Below, piece by piece: positions 1 to 9,784 of a DNA stretch of 64,000 nt (the first letter of the stretch is position 1; each line of letters starts with the position of its first letter). The DNA is taken from contig NC_083607.1 of the NCBI RefSeq assembly GCF_029168945.1, positions 12,232,001-12,296,000 of the forward strand, written 5' to 3'. This stretch comes from Cannabis sativa. Lineage: Eukaryota; Streptophyta; Magnoliopsida; Rosales; Cannabaceae. The notes below the pieces were generated by a model. The model saw nothing but the letters and a program-made list of their open reading frames with translations. It was not told the DNA's origin and made no database searches. Position numbers and translations under genes: made by a program.

Positions 1-695
1 TTTTCAGATTTCGAATTGAGATCATAAAACATGTAAAAGGTGATCAATCTTGCACATGGAAATTAAACACAAATATGAATAGTGTTCACAATCAAGATGG
101 AGGAATGGCAATTATTGATTAACTAGGAAAAACTTAAACAACATTCATCATTCTCCCTAAATAGGAGTTTAGTTCAAAACATCCATCATCAAATCCATAA
201 TTAAAATTGAAACAGAAAATCGCATAGAAAAATTAAAGAGAAGAGAAAGAACTAGTTGGAGCAATTGATCCAGGTTGCCACAAGCCGCTCTTCTAGGGCT
301 CCTAATCTGAATGAACCCTAATTTTCACGAACTCCTTTTATTTAAACCAAGTCTCATCATTAAAATTCGTGAAATTACGAAACTGCCCAAAAATCCCGTC
401 ACTGGAAATGCCCCCGTCGCGACGGGGTTAAGCAGCGATTTCTTGAAAATCTTTCTGCCAGTTCCCGCCGCGACTGGGATATTGCCCGTCGCGACGGGAT
501 TTGGCAGCAACATATTTTTTTGATTTTTCTTCTCAATTCTTTCACCACTTGTCCTCAATTCTTGTAAATACTTTCTTTAAACACCCGAGGACTTGAAACA
601 AAAGAATCAAGCGTAAAATAGTCCTAAAACTAGAAACAAAGAGTGAAAACTAACCGAAAATACGACCTGAAACTTAGACTACTTTTAGCCTAACA
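1..695 (-). repeat. Gypsy-like LTR 1 (partial, leftmost)
   Basis: On the minus strand it begins TGTTAGGC at 695; its other end is off-window. It contains GC-rich palindromes at 412-427 and 485-498 and a degenerate one at 464-478. It lacks a 19 bp stretch near 280 that LTRs 2 and 3 have. A pyrimidine-rich tract (696-708, polypurine on the minus strand) follows. Confidence 0.85.
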
Positions 696-1940
696 AATTC
701 CCCCAAACTAGATTCTTACTCGCCCTCGAGTAAGATAAATACTACTAACTACTAATCTACTAACTACGCTATCAGATAATCACAATACTACTGCCTCATG
801 TGTTGTTCTCTTCTATTGCTCAAACTAGAATTTCAATTCCACCAACTCTAACAATTAATTTAGATGCTCAGTTTGTCACATACTGCATAAACACAAGATG
901 ACTTCACAATCGAAACAATGTTATAATGGTTTTACTCTTTTCTACCATTCCACTACCCGATAACTCATATGCTTGCATGCTTACCTCTCTCCACTAATGT
1001 TGACAGCATCCTTTCGGAATCAATAGGGCTTTTTGAGGTTTATAAAGTATGGCTTAGATATTTGGAAAATGAAAAACAATTTTGGCTAAAGATATCATAA
1101 GCACAAAAATAACCCACAAGCTTCTTCTAATTTCAAATTTTCTAAAATGTTCCCACAACTAACCAAGATTGAGACTTTTTTTCTTTTCCCAACATCACTG
1201 AATTTTATTATTTTTCTTGAATCATGTTTTTTTCTTTTTTTTTTTCAATATTTTCTTTTTTTTTTCAGTGATATTGATCTTACAACATATCTATTTTTTT
1301 TCTCAATCTTGCAAGTTTTTTTTTTTTTCTATCTTCTCTCACACCATGCATTTTGCTCCCCCAAACTAATTATATAGCTCATGATATCTTTGATAAAATA
1401 GTGAGGACAAAAATTAACAGTGTGGATACATATTTCGGTTCAACAGGTGAAGAACAAAACAAGTTTAGGCTCAAGAGGGTTAACTAAGGATAATCATTTC
1501 ATGGTAGGCTTGAAAGGCTCAAACTATCCAACAAATGCCTAAATCATATTCCTATTGAATGTTGTCAAGGATTTCGCCTCAAAAGAATAAGACGTGCAAG
1601 TTCTAAGCTATCCAGTCAATCTTACCACAAACTATAGTAAAATAATTATAACATATTTCATAGATCATCAAATTGCATTCTTACTCATGTTATACAAGCA
1701 TCCAAACTAATCCAAAGAGTTAACAGAATTAAGCACACAGTTATTTTGCAATTTCAGAGCACATTACATTAAAGAGCAACAAACGATTATCTTTTAGCTT
1801 ATTGCCATCCTTAACTAAAACAGAAAAAAAACTAACACAGAAAATTAAAGTGCAGAAAATAAAATTTTTAAATCTCTCCCCCCAAACTAAATATGACATT
1901 GTCCCCAATGTGTTAAAATAAAATTGTGGTTGAGAGATAC
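696..1940 (-). other. 3' noncoding part of gypsy-like unit 1
   Basis: No credible gene. It holds the polypurine tract beside the LTR (696-708), further tracts near 1360 and 1875-1886, poly-T runs at 1200-1330, and the perfect inverted repeat ACATTG-TCCC-CAATGT at 1896-1911. The inverted repeat is followed by a G-rich run on the minus strand, a pattern I recall downstream of coding regions in plant Ty3/gypsy elements. Confidence 0.6.
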
Positions 1941-2504
1941 TTACCTGCGCACCACATCAACAAGCGGTTGACGCCCGTAATAAGCGTCATGCAAGACAAC
2001 TTGAAAATTATTGTTGTACTCGCCTTCAAGCTTGGCAAGCGATGAGTTTGAACAAAAGTCAGCACCAACAACATAAGACTTTGGATGATGTGCTTGGGGA
2101 GAAGCCTTTGGTAACTCGAAGAGAATACAATATGGAGAATGCGACATTAGTGGAAAATAAGGGTCCATTGGTGGTTCATAATATAGTGGTGTTGACAACC
2201 TCAAATCAACAACTACAAGTGATTCTTCTACCACCAATGGCACCTCTTTCTTGCTTTTCTCAAATAACCTCTCAATTGGTTGTTCAGTTTCCTCATGACC
2301 ATCCACATCCTTGACTGTGATTTGATCTTCAATAATTTCATCATTGAGGATGGATGTTTCTTCATTCACCAAATTGAGTTCATCATTTGTTGAGCAAGCA
2401 TCCAATGTATCCAAATTTTCAACCACTTCAAAGGATTCTTTCTTTTCAATTCTAGGCTCAGTCTCTTCTATGTATTCATCTGATAGTGCTTCTACTGTAT
2501 TCAA
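1941..2504 (-). CDS. gag 3' frame after an in-frame TAG (unit 1)
   Basis: A 187-residue frame continuing the gag frame directly: it is in phase with 2511-2978 and separated from it only by TAG at 2511-2513. It has no ATG start of its own (the first candidate is TTG), which favours expression by readthrough or loss of function. The product is rich in Glu and Asp in its first 100 residues, then Pro and aromatic-rich (around PYCILFELP), and ends in DVVRR. I recognise no domain. The stop codon lies inside a splice-donor-like sequence, CAG|GTAAGTAT. The unit 2 copy differs at only a few positions. Confidence 0.5.
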   Translation of the reverse strand: MNTVEALSDEYIEETEPRIEKKESFEVVENLDTLDACSTNDELNLVNEETSILNDEIIEDQITVKDVDGHEETEQPIERLFEKSKKEVPLVVEESLVVVDLRLSTPLYYEPPMDPYFPLMSHSPYCILFELPKASPQAHHPKSYVVGADFCSNSSLAKLEGEYNNNFQVVLHDAYYGRQPLVDVVRR

Positions 2505-2510
2505 ACAACT

Positions 2511-2978
2511 CTAATAACTTTCGTTATTTGAGTTATTATCCTTAAAACTCTTTGAATCCTGCGCCATTAAATTATCACATAGAGCTTTTACCATGTCCGC
2601 CAATCGATTAATCTCTTTTGGAAGTGATAGTATATCCTCCTCTTCTTCAATTGGTTGGGGTGAGTTTGGACAATAAGGAGGGTATTGATGACTCCAACCT
2701 TGAAGTGATGGATTCCAATGCCAATCATAATCAAAATCTGCCATATCATTCAACAGATTTATTGCTTCATGGCCTCTCCTTAACAAAGGCTCTGCAGTAA
2801 CCTCTGCTCCATAATCCACCCAACTTTTTGTTTCATCATCAAGTCCATTATAAAAGAGCCACGTAAAACATCCACTTGAGAAAGTGGGATAACATCTCTC
2901 TCCAAGCTCTTTAAATCTCCTCGAAGCAGAATAGAATGATTCATTGTATTGTTGGGCAAAATCCTCAAGATATAGCAT
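2511..2978 (-). CDS. gag-like protein, N-terminal half (unit 1)
   Basis: 155 residues from ATG at 2978. Gag forms the particle that packages element RNA. The segment with ESFYSASRRFKELGERC, FYNGLDDETKSWVD and HEAINLLNDMADFDYDWHW follows the plant Ty3/gypsy Retrotrans_gag pattern (ESFYEAWERFKE, QTFYNGL, then EEMA..NYQW). A Glu run precedes a predicted helix (SLPKEINRLADMVKAL). There is no zinc knuckle. It ends at TAG, after which the same frame stays open for another 190 codons, giving about 345 codons in all. The Asp-tRNA primer site lies 270 bp upstream on the same strand. Confidence 0.65.
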   Translation of the reverse strand: MLYLEDFAQQYNESFYSASRRFKELGERCYPTFSSGCFTWLFYNGLDDETKSWVDYGAEVTAEPLLRRGHEAINLLNDMADFDYDWHWNPSLQGWSHQYPPYCPNSPQPIEEEEDILSLPKEINRLADMVKALCDNLMAQDSKSFKDNNSNNESY

Positions 2979-3250
2979 CTGAATTTATCTTGCAGGTCAA
3001 ACTCATAAGTACAGCATTAGTAAAATTAAAAAAAAATAAAACTAAATTAGTAATTAAAAGATAAAAATTTGAAACAACAAAATTAATACTTAAACTAAAA
3101 AGAAAAACTAAATTAGAACAAAATTTAATTTTTAATAATATTACAAAAGTTAATCTAAAAGAAACAGATTAGAAATAAGCAAAAAAAAAAAAAGAATTAA
3201 CCAAAGTAGAAGTTAGTATAATTTTATGTAATATCAATCTTTATACAATT

Positions 3251-3267
3251 CCCCGGCAACGGCGCCA
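3251..3267 (-). other. Primer-binding site, Asp-tRNA type (unit 1)
   Basis: The minus strand reads TGGCGCCGTTGCCGGGG, complementary to the 3' end of plant tRNA-Asp(GTC) including its CCA. It starts six bases inside the LTR edge at 3274, as expected for reverse-transcription priming. Confidence 0.85.
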
Positions 3268-3273
3268 AAAATT

Positions 3274-4438
3274 TGTTGCGAAAATTATTAATTACCACGC
3301 AAGTGCACGCAATCAAGTAGTATACTCACGCAAGTGAGGTCGAACCACAGGGAATTGGATTAATTACTACTAAACTATACTTATAATTCTATTTGGCAAA
3401 TCAAAAGTATTTATGATTGCAAAAGGAATAAAGAAATTCAAGAAACTTAAAGAAACAAGTAAATATTAATCAAGATGAGAGAATAGGGAGACGAATCCTG
3501 TTGTTAAGTTACCAATGTTAATGTCTAATTGTTATCCTTCTCTTGAAGTGAATGACAGATTATAAATTAACCTAGCTCTTTTCAGATCTTCTAGGTTCTA
3601 AATCTCATGCTCTCTAATTAATCTCTTAATTAAACTAACATGAAATCAGCATTAAGCAATAATCTAAATGTCACAAAGGCTATGTAAATACTTTCGTTTC
3701 ACATCAAAATCTAGACTATCCAATTTTAGCATTCTCAATTCTCACTTTTCAGATTTCGAATTGAGATCATAAAACATGTAAAAGGTGATCAATCTTGCAC
3801 ATGGAAATTAAACACAAATATGAATAGTGTTCACAATCAAGATGGAGGAATGGCAATTATTGATTAACTAGGAAAAACTTAAACAACATTCATCATTCTC
3901 CCTAAATAGGAGTTTAGTTCAAAACATCCATCATCAAATCCATAATTAAAATTGAAACAGAAAATAGCATAGAAAAATTAAAGAGAAGAGAAAGAACTAG
4001 TTGGAGCAATTGATCCAGGTTGCCACAAGCCGCTCTTCTAGCCTCCTCCTTTGTTTCTAGGGCTCCTAATCTGAATGAACCCTAATTTTCACGAACTCCT
4101 TTTATTTAAACCAAGTCTCATCTTTAAAATTCATGAAATTACGAAACTGCCCAAAAATCCCGTCACTGGAAATGCCCCCGTCGCGACGGGGTTAAGCAGC
4201 GATTTCTTGAAAATCTTTCTGCCAGTTCCCGTCGCGACGGGATTTGGCAACAACATATTTTTTTGATTTTTCTTCTCAATTCTTTCACCACTTGTCCTCA
4301 ATTCTTGTAAATACTTTCTTTAAACACCCGAGGACCTGAAACAAAAGAATCAAGCGTAAAATAGTCCTAAAACTAGAAACAAAGAGTGAAAACTAACCGA
4401 AAATACGACCCGAAACTTAGACTACTTTTAGCCTAACA
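3274..4438 (-). repeat. Gypsy-like LTR 2 (shared middle LTR, 1165 bp)
   Basis: On the plus strand it runs from TGTTGCGAAAA to GCCTAACA, with TG/CA ends on both strands. It is flanked on the left by the unit 1 primer site and on the right by the unit 2 polypurine tract. It contains two GC-rich palindromes (4176-4191 and 4228-4241), fewer than LTRs 1 and 3, which explains most of the length difference. Confidence 0.9.
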
Positions 4439-5677
4439 AATTCCCCCAAACTAGATTCTTACTCGCCCTCGAGTAAGATAAATACTACTAACTACTAATC
4501 TACTAACTACGCTATCAGATAATCACAATACTACTGCCTCATGTGTTGTTCTCTTCTATTGCTCAAACTAGAATTTCAATTCCACCAACTCTAACAATTA
4601 ATTTAGATGCTCAGTTTGTCACATACTGCATAAACACAAGATGACTTCACAATCGAAACAATGTTATAATGGTTTTACTCTTTTCTACCATTCCACTACC
4701 CGATAACTCATATGCTTGCATGCTTACCTCTCTCCACTAATGTTGGCAGCATCCTTTCGGAATCAATAGGGCTTTTTGAGGTTTATAAAGTATGGCTTAG
4801 ATATTTGGAAAATGAAAAACAATTTTGGCTAAAGATATCATAAGAACAAAAATAACCCACAAGCTTCTTCTAATTTCAAATTTTCTAAAATGTTCCCACA
4901 ACTAACCAAGATTGAGACTTTTTTTCTTTTCCCAACATCACTGAATTTTATTATTTTTCTTGAATCATGTTTTTTTTTTTCAATATTTTTCTCTTTTTTT
5001 TTCAGTGATATTGATCTTACAACATATCTATTTTTTTTCTCAATCTTGCAAGTTTTTTTTTTTTTCTATCTTCTCTCACACCATGCATTTTGCTCCCCCA
5101 AACTAATTATATAGCTCATGATATCTTTGATAAAATAGTGAGGACAAAAATTAACAGTGTGGATACATATTTCGGTTCAACAGGTGAAGAACAAAACAAG
5201 TTTAGGCTCAAGAGGGTTAACTAAGGATAATCATTTCATGGTAGGCTTGAAAGGCTCAAACTATCCAACAAATGCCTAAATCATATTCCTATTGAATGCT
5301 GTCAAGGATTTCGCCTCAAAAGAATAAGACGTGCAAGTTCTAAGCTATCCAGTCAATCTTACCACAAACTATAGTAAAATAATTATAACATATTTCATAG
5401 ATCATCAAATTGCATTCTTACTCATGTTATACAAGCATCCAAACTAATCCAAAGAGTTAACAGAATTAAGCACACAGTTATTTTGCAATTTCAGAGCACA
5501 TTACATTAAAGAGCAACAAACGATTATCTTTTAGCTTATTGTCATCCTTAACTAAAACAGAAAAAAAACTAACACAGAAAATTAAAGTGCAGAAAATAAA
5601 ATTTTTAAATCTCTCCCCCCAAACTAAATATGACATTGTCCCCAATGTGTTAAAATAAAATTGTGGTTGAGAGATAC
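4439..5677 (-). other. 3' noncoding part of gypsy-like unit 2
   Basis: Second copy of the 696-1940 segment, with the same polypurine tracts, poly-T runs slightly shorter than in unit 1, and the inverted repeat ACATTG-TCCC-CAATGT at 5633-5648. No gene seen. Confidence 0.6.
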
Positions 5678-6241
5678 TTACCTGCGCACCACATCAACAA
5701 GCGGTTGACGCCCGTAATAAGCGTCATGCAAGACAACTTGAAAATTATTGTTGTACTCGCCTTCAAGCTTGGCAAGCGATGAGTTTGAACAAAAGTCAGC
5801 ACCAACAACATAAGACTTTGGATGATGTGCTTGGGGAGAAGCCTTTGGTAACTCGAAGAGAATACAATATGGAGAATGCGGCATTAGTGGAAAATAAGGG
5901 TCCATTGGTGGTTCATAATATAGTGGTGTTGACAACCTCAAATCAACAACTACAAGTGATTCTTCTACCACCAATGGCACCTCTTTCTTGCTTTTCTCAA
6001 ATAACCTCTCAATTGGTTGTTCAGTTTCCTCATGACCATCCACATCCTTGACTGTGATTTGATCTTCAATAATTTCATCATTGAGGATGGATGTTTCTTC
6101 ATTCACCAAATTGAGTTCATCATTTGTTGAGCAAGCATCCAATGTATCCAAATTTTCAACCACTTCAAAGGATTCTTTCTTTTCAATTCTAGGCTCAGTC
6201 TCTTCTATGTATTCATCTGATAGTGCTTCTACTGTATTCAA
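5678..6241 (-). CDS. gag 3' frame after an in-frame TAG (unit 2)
   Basis: Near-identical copy of the 1941-2504 frame; one clear residue difference is Pro for Ser in the PYFPLM.HSPYC segment. It is again in phase with the upstream gag frame across a single TAG at 6248-6250, and again ends at the TAA embedded in CAG|GTAAGTAT. Keeping an open acidic frame of this length in both copies, apart from one shared stop, suggests recent duplication or use of the frame through readthrough. Confidence 0.5.
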   Translation of the reverse strand: MNTVEALSDEYIEETEPRIEKKESFEVVENLDTLDACSTNDELNLVNEETSILNDEIIEDQITVKDVDGHEETEQPIERLFEKSKKEVPLVVEESLVVVDLRLSTPLYYEPPMDPYFPLMPHSPYCILFELPKASPQAHHPKSYVVGADFCSNSSLAKLEGEYNNNFQVVLHDAYYGRQPLVDVVRR

Positions 6242-6247
6242 ACAACT

Positions 6248-6715
6248 CTAATAACTTTCGTTATTTGAGTTATTATCCTTAAAACTCTTTGAATCCTGCG
6301 CCATTAAATTATCACATAGAGCTTTTACCATGTCCGCCAATCGATTAATCTCTTTTGGAAGTGATAGTATATCCTCCTCTTCTTCAATTGGTTGGGGTGA
6401 GTTTGGACAATAAGGAGGGTATTGATGACTCCAACCTTGAAGTGATGGATTCCAATGCCAATCATAATCAAAATCTGCCATATCATTCAACAGATTTATT
6501 GCTTCATGGCCTCTCCTTAACAAAGGCTCTGCAGTAACCTCTGCTCCATAATCCACCCAACTTTTTGCTTCATCATCAAGTCCATTATAAAAGAGCCACG
6601 TAAAACATCCACTTAAGAAAGTGGGATAACATCTCTCTCCAAGCTCTTTAAATCTCCTCCAAGCAGAATAGAATGATTCATTGTATTGTTGGGCAAAATC
6701 CTCAAGATATAGCAT
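6248..6715 (-). CDS. gag-like protein, N-terminal half (unit 2)
   Basis: 155 residues, copy of 2511-2978. It differs from unit 1 at a few sites, including AWRRFKEL for ASRRFKEL and DDEAKSW for DDETKSW; the Trp matches the usual family pattern (EAWERFK), so this copy may be closer to ancestral. It carries the same TAG stop, so that stop predates the duplication. Particle-forming gag is inferred from family resemblance. No zinc knuckle or protease is seen. Confidence 0.65.
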   Translation of the reverse strand: MLYLEDFAQQYNESFYSAWRRFKELGERCYPTFLSGCFTWLFYNGLDDEAKSWVDYGAEVTAEPLLRRGHEAINLLNDMADFDYDWHWNPSLQGWSHQYPPYCPNSPQPIEEEEDILSLPKEINRLADMVKALCDNLMAQDSKSFKDNNSNNESY

Positions 6716-6990
6716 CTGAATTTATCTTGCAGGTCAAACTCATAAGTACAGCATTAGTAAAATTAAAAAAAAAAATAAAACTAAATTAGTAATTAAAAGA
6801 TAAAAATTTGAAACAACAAAATTAATACTAAAACTAAAAAGAAAAACTAAATTAGAACAAAATTTAATTTTTAATAATATTACAAAATTTAATCTAAAAG
6901 AAAAAGATTAGAAATAAGCAAAAAAAAAAAAAAGAATTAACCAAAGTAGAAGTTAGTATAATTTTATGTAATATCAATCTTTATACAATT

Positions 6991-7007
6991 CCCCGGCAAC
7001 GGCGCCA
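6991..7007 (-). other. Primer-binding site, Asp-tRNA type (unit 2)
   Basis: The same 17-base complement of the tRNA-Asp 3' end as in unit 1, six bases from the LTR edge at 7014. Confidence 0.85.
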
Positions 7008-7013
7008 AAAACT

Positions 7014-8210
7014 TGTTGCGAAAATTATTACGCAAGTGCACGCAATCAACTAGTATACTCACGCAAGTGAGGTCGAACCACAGGGAATTGGATTAATTAC
7101 TACTAAACTATACTTATAATTCTATTTGGCAAATCAAAAGTATTTATGATTGCAAAAGGAATAAAGAAATTCAAGAAACTTAAAGAAACAAGTAAATATT
7201 AATCAAGATGAGAGAATAGGGAGACGAATCCTGTTGTTAAGTTACCAATGTTAATGTCTAATTGTTATCCTTCTCTTGAAGTGAATGACAGATTATAAAT
7301 TAACCTAGCTCTTTTCAGATCTTCTAGGTTCTAAATCTCATGCTCTCTAATTAATCTCTTAATTAAACTAACATGAAATCAGCATTAAGCAATAATCTAA
7401 ATGTCACAAAGGCTATGTAAATACTTTCGTTTCACATCAAAACCTAGACTATCCAATTTTAGCATTCTCAATTCTGACTTTTCAGATTTCGAATTGAGAT
7501 CATAAAACATGTAAAAGGTGATCAATCTTGCACATGGAAATTAAACACAAATATGAATAGTGTTCACAATCAAGATGGAGGAATGGCAATTATTGATTAA
7601 CTAGGAAAAACTTAAACAACATTCATCATTCTCCCTAAATAGGAGTTTAGTTCAAAACATCCATCATCAAATCCATAATTAAAATTGAAACAGAAAATAG
7701 CATAGAAAAATTAAAGAGAAGAGAAAGAACTAGTTGGAGCAATTGATCCAGGTTTCCACAAGCCGCTCTTCTAGCCTCCTCCTTTGTTTCTAGGGCTCCT
7801 AATCTGAATGAACCCTAATTTTCACGAACTCATTTTATTTAAACCAAGTCTCATCTTTAAAATTCGTGAAATTACGAAACTGCCCGAAAATCCCGTCACT
7901 GGGGTCCCCGTCGCGACTGGAAATGCCCCCGTCGCGACGGGGTTAAGCAGCGATTTCTTAAAAATCTTTCTGCCAGTTCCCGTCGCGACTGGGATATTGC
8001 CCGTCGCGACGGGATTTGGCAGCAACATATTTTTTTGATTTTTCTTCTCAATTCTTTCACCACTTGTCCCCAATTCTTGTAAATACTTTCTTTAAACACC
8101 CGAGGACCTGAAACAAAAGAATCAAGCATAAAATAGTCCTAAAACTAGAAACAAAGAGTGAAAACTAACCGAAAATACGACCCGAAACTTAGACTACTTT
8201 TAGCCTAACA
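7014..8210 (-). repeat. Gypsy-like LTR 3 (5' LTR of the array, 1197 bp)
   Basis: Runs TGTTGCG to GCCTAACA on the plus strand. It has the most GC-rich palindromic units: about 7906-7920, 7927-7942, 7979-7993 and 8000-8013. The base after 8210 belongs to the copia-1 reverse transcriptase (ATAAATTAGC). A 5 bp duplicate of ATAAA should lie at the off-window left end. Confidence 0.9.
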
Positions 8211-8708
8211 ATAAATTAGCAAGTAGATGACTTTAGCAATTTCCAAACCTTTAAAGTACAAACAGTGGTTATAATAGCTTCTATTGAACCCCTGTTTGGT
8301 CATAAAGGTGTCAAACCGTTTGTTCCATTGTCTCGGGGATTGCTTCAATCCATATAGAGACTTGTCAAGCTTGCAAACATGGTCTTCCTTGCCTTTAACC
8401 ACAAACCCCTTTGGCTGCTCCATATAGATGTCTTCTTCTAGGTCCCCATGTAGAAAAGCCGTGGTCACATCCATTTGGTCAATCTCCATGTCAAACTGAG
8501 TAGCTAGTGCGAGCATCAACCTTATAGTCTTATATTTCACCATTGGTGAGAATATTTCTGTGAAGTCTATCCCTTCTTTCTGTGTGAACCCCTTTGCCAC
8601 CAATCTCGCTTTGAACCTTACCGGTTCATCCTCGGTCCTCCCTTCCTTGACTTTGAAAAGCCATTTGCAAGATACCACACTCTTGCCATCAGGTCTAAGT
8701 ACAACTCT
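8211..8708 (-). pseudogene. Copia-1 reverse transcriptase (truncated)
   Basis: Frame following a TAG at 8709-8711. It shows the copia RT landmarks SCKWLFKVKEG, RFKARLVAKGFTQKEGIDF, TEIFSPMVK, MDVTTAFLHGDLEEDIYMEQP and LYGLKQSPRQWN. RT copies the element RNA into DNA. The protein stops at VIYLLIY because the gypsy-like LTR begins at the next base: the catalytic VDD should follow and is off-window. The TAG at 8709 sits where a Trp codon would be expected (NKT-W) and is in phase with the rest, so this was one continuous polyprotein. Confidence 0.85.
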
Positions 8709-8984
8709 CTAAGTCTTATTCTTTATGAGAGAGTACATTTCCTCCTTCATTGCTTTCAACCAAGTCTTGTAATTTCCGTCTTTAAGTGCTTCTTCATAAG
8801 ATTGAGGCTCATAGATCTCGACTTTAAGTTTGCACATATAGGCATAGGGAATACTCTCATCCCACACATTGTAACTGTACTTCTGGTTCGGTTTAGGGAC
8901 TCTTCTAGCTCTATCTCTTGTAAGCTGATATTCTGTGAGGTCTTCATGATTCCTATCTTCTTCATCTTGAACTTCATGTTCCAC
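8709..8984 (-). pseudogene. Copia-1 pol linker to start of reverse transcriptase
   Basis: An in-phase segment between two TAG codons (8985-8987 and 8709-8711). It includes an acidic linker, a basic stretch (RDRARRVPKPNQKY) and the start of the RT domain (EPQSYEEALKD..YKTWLKAMKEEMYSL), which is the usual copia integrase-RT junction. Without an ATG of its own it would be made only as part of the polyprotein. Confidence 0.75.
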
Positions 8985-9600
8985 CTAAATTGGTTCCACC
9001 CGATTTGGTGCTTCTTGAGGTTCCATTTGAATTGGTTCCACCTGATCTGGATTCGGCTCCACTTTAGTTGGGCCGGTTTGAGTAACTCCAATAGATGTAC
9101 CTGCAGGGTTAGTCTCTGTGGAACCTGCATTAAGCTCATTAGTATTTTTACAAGGAAAATTATTTTCTTGAAAAATCACATCTCTACTAATGAGAGTTTT
9201 GAAACCTCCTTTCCCTTTTACCCACAATCTATAGCCTTTTACTCCCTCGGGGTAACCCAGAAACACACATTTTAGAGCCCTAGGCTCTAACTTGCCTACA
9301 CTTTGATGTGCATAAGCTGCACATCCAAAAACTTTCAAATTAGACAAGTCAGGTGGTTTACCAGTCCACCTTTCTTCAAGGGTTTTACTTTCAATTGCAC
9401 TAGAGGGACTTCTGTTGATTAGGTATGTTGCAGTTACAACTACTTCTCCCCAAAATCCATTTGCGAGCCCGGCATTGAAAAGCATGCACCTTGCTTTGTT
9501 CAATATGGTTCTATTCATCCTTTCAGCAACACCATTTTGCTGAGCAGTTTTCCTCACTGTCCTATGCCTTTGTATTCCATTTTCTTGATCGTAACCTGTA
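8985..9600 (-). pseudogene. Copia-1 integrase, C-terminal half
   Basis: Contains RKTAQQNGVAERMNRTIL with the catalytic Glu of the DDE triad, followed by the copia integrase extension (ATYLINRSPSSAI, LKVFGCAAYAH, FLGYPEGVKGYRLW, SRDVIFQE) and a repetitive Pro/Glu/Gln linker. It ends at TAG (8985-8987), probably from CAG. A one-base shift near 9590-9600 separates it from the upstream part. Confidence 0.8.
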
Positions 9601-9784
9601 ACTCATCATTACAAAATTCTAGGCCATTATCTGTCCTTAGGGTTTTCAATTTCCAGTTAGTTATGTTTTCAACAAGTAATTTTCAATGTACAAATTTTTG
9701 AAAAGCCTCATTTTTATGCTTTAACAGATAAACCCAAACCTTCCGAGAATAATCATCAACAATAAACAAGAAATAGGCACTACC
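9601..9784 (-). pseudogene. Copia-1 integrase, central core
   Basis: Reads AYFLFIVDDYSRKVWVYLL and then LKTLRTDNGLEFCNDEL, the integrase core with the second catalytic Asp. One stop (VH-stop-KLL) lies near 9690. The codons join to the piece ending at 29875 through the duplicated CTACC. Integrase inserts the DNA copy into the genome; this copy is broken. Confidence 0.8.

Larger units (their letters stand above)
1..8210 (-). mobile_element. Tandem LTR-gag-LTR-gag-LTR non-autonomous Ty3/gypsy-like element (left end outside window)
   Basis: Three LTRs and two internal regions repeat with a period of about 3.74 kb; the same start sequence recurs at 1, 3746 and 7479. Each internal region has an Asp-tRNA primer site next to an LTR, a gag-like frame and a pyrimidine-rich tract (polypurine on the minus strand) before the next LTR. 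No protease, integrase or reverse transcriptase is present, so it resembles the gag-only plant elements known as TR-GAG or LARD types, mobilised by relatives. The right edge at 8210 interrupts the reverse transcriptase of copia-1. The left edge and the duplicated target are off-window. The shared middle LTR suggests unequal recombination between LTRs. Confidence 0.85.

Noticed and set aside
311..558. Frames reading PVATG repeats in the gypsy-like LTRs
   Set aside because: Translation of the CCCGTCGCGACGGG palindromes; no start or family support.
1147..1377. Phe/Leu-rich plus-strand frames at 1147-1377 and 4890-5114
   Set aside because: Poly-T tracts in the noncoding part of the gypsy-like unit; length varies with the tract.
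2042..2314. Plus-strand frames opposite gag at 2042-2314 and 5779-6051
   Set aside because: Shadows of the minus-strand gag frame; no independent evidence.
3250..3270. tRNA-Asp gene
   Set aside because: Only the 3' end complement is present, at the position of a primer-binding site; no cloverleaf.
1..8013. Repeated palindromic units as a CRISPR-like array
   Set aside because: Spacing is irregular, units are few, there are no unique spacers of constant length, and the context is a plant LTR.
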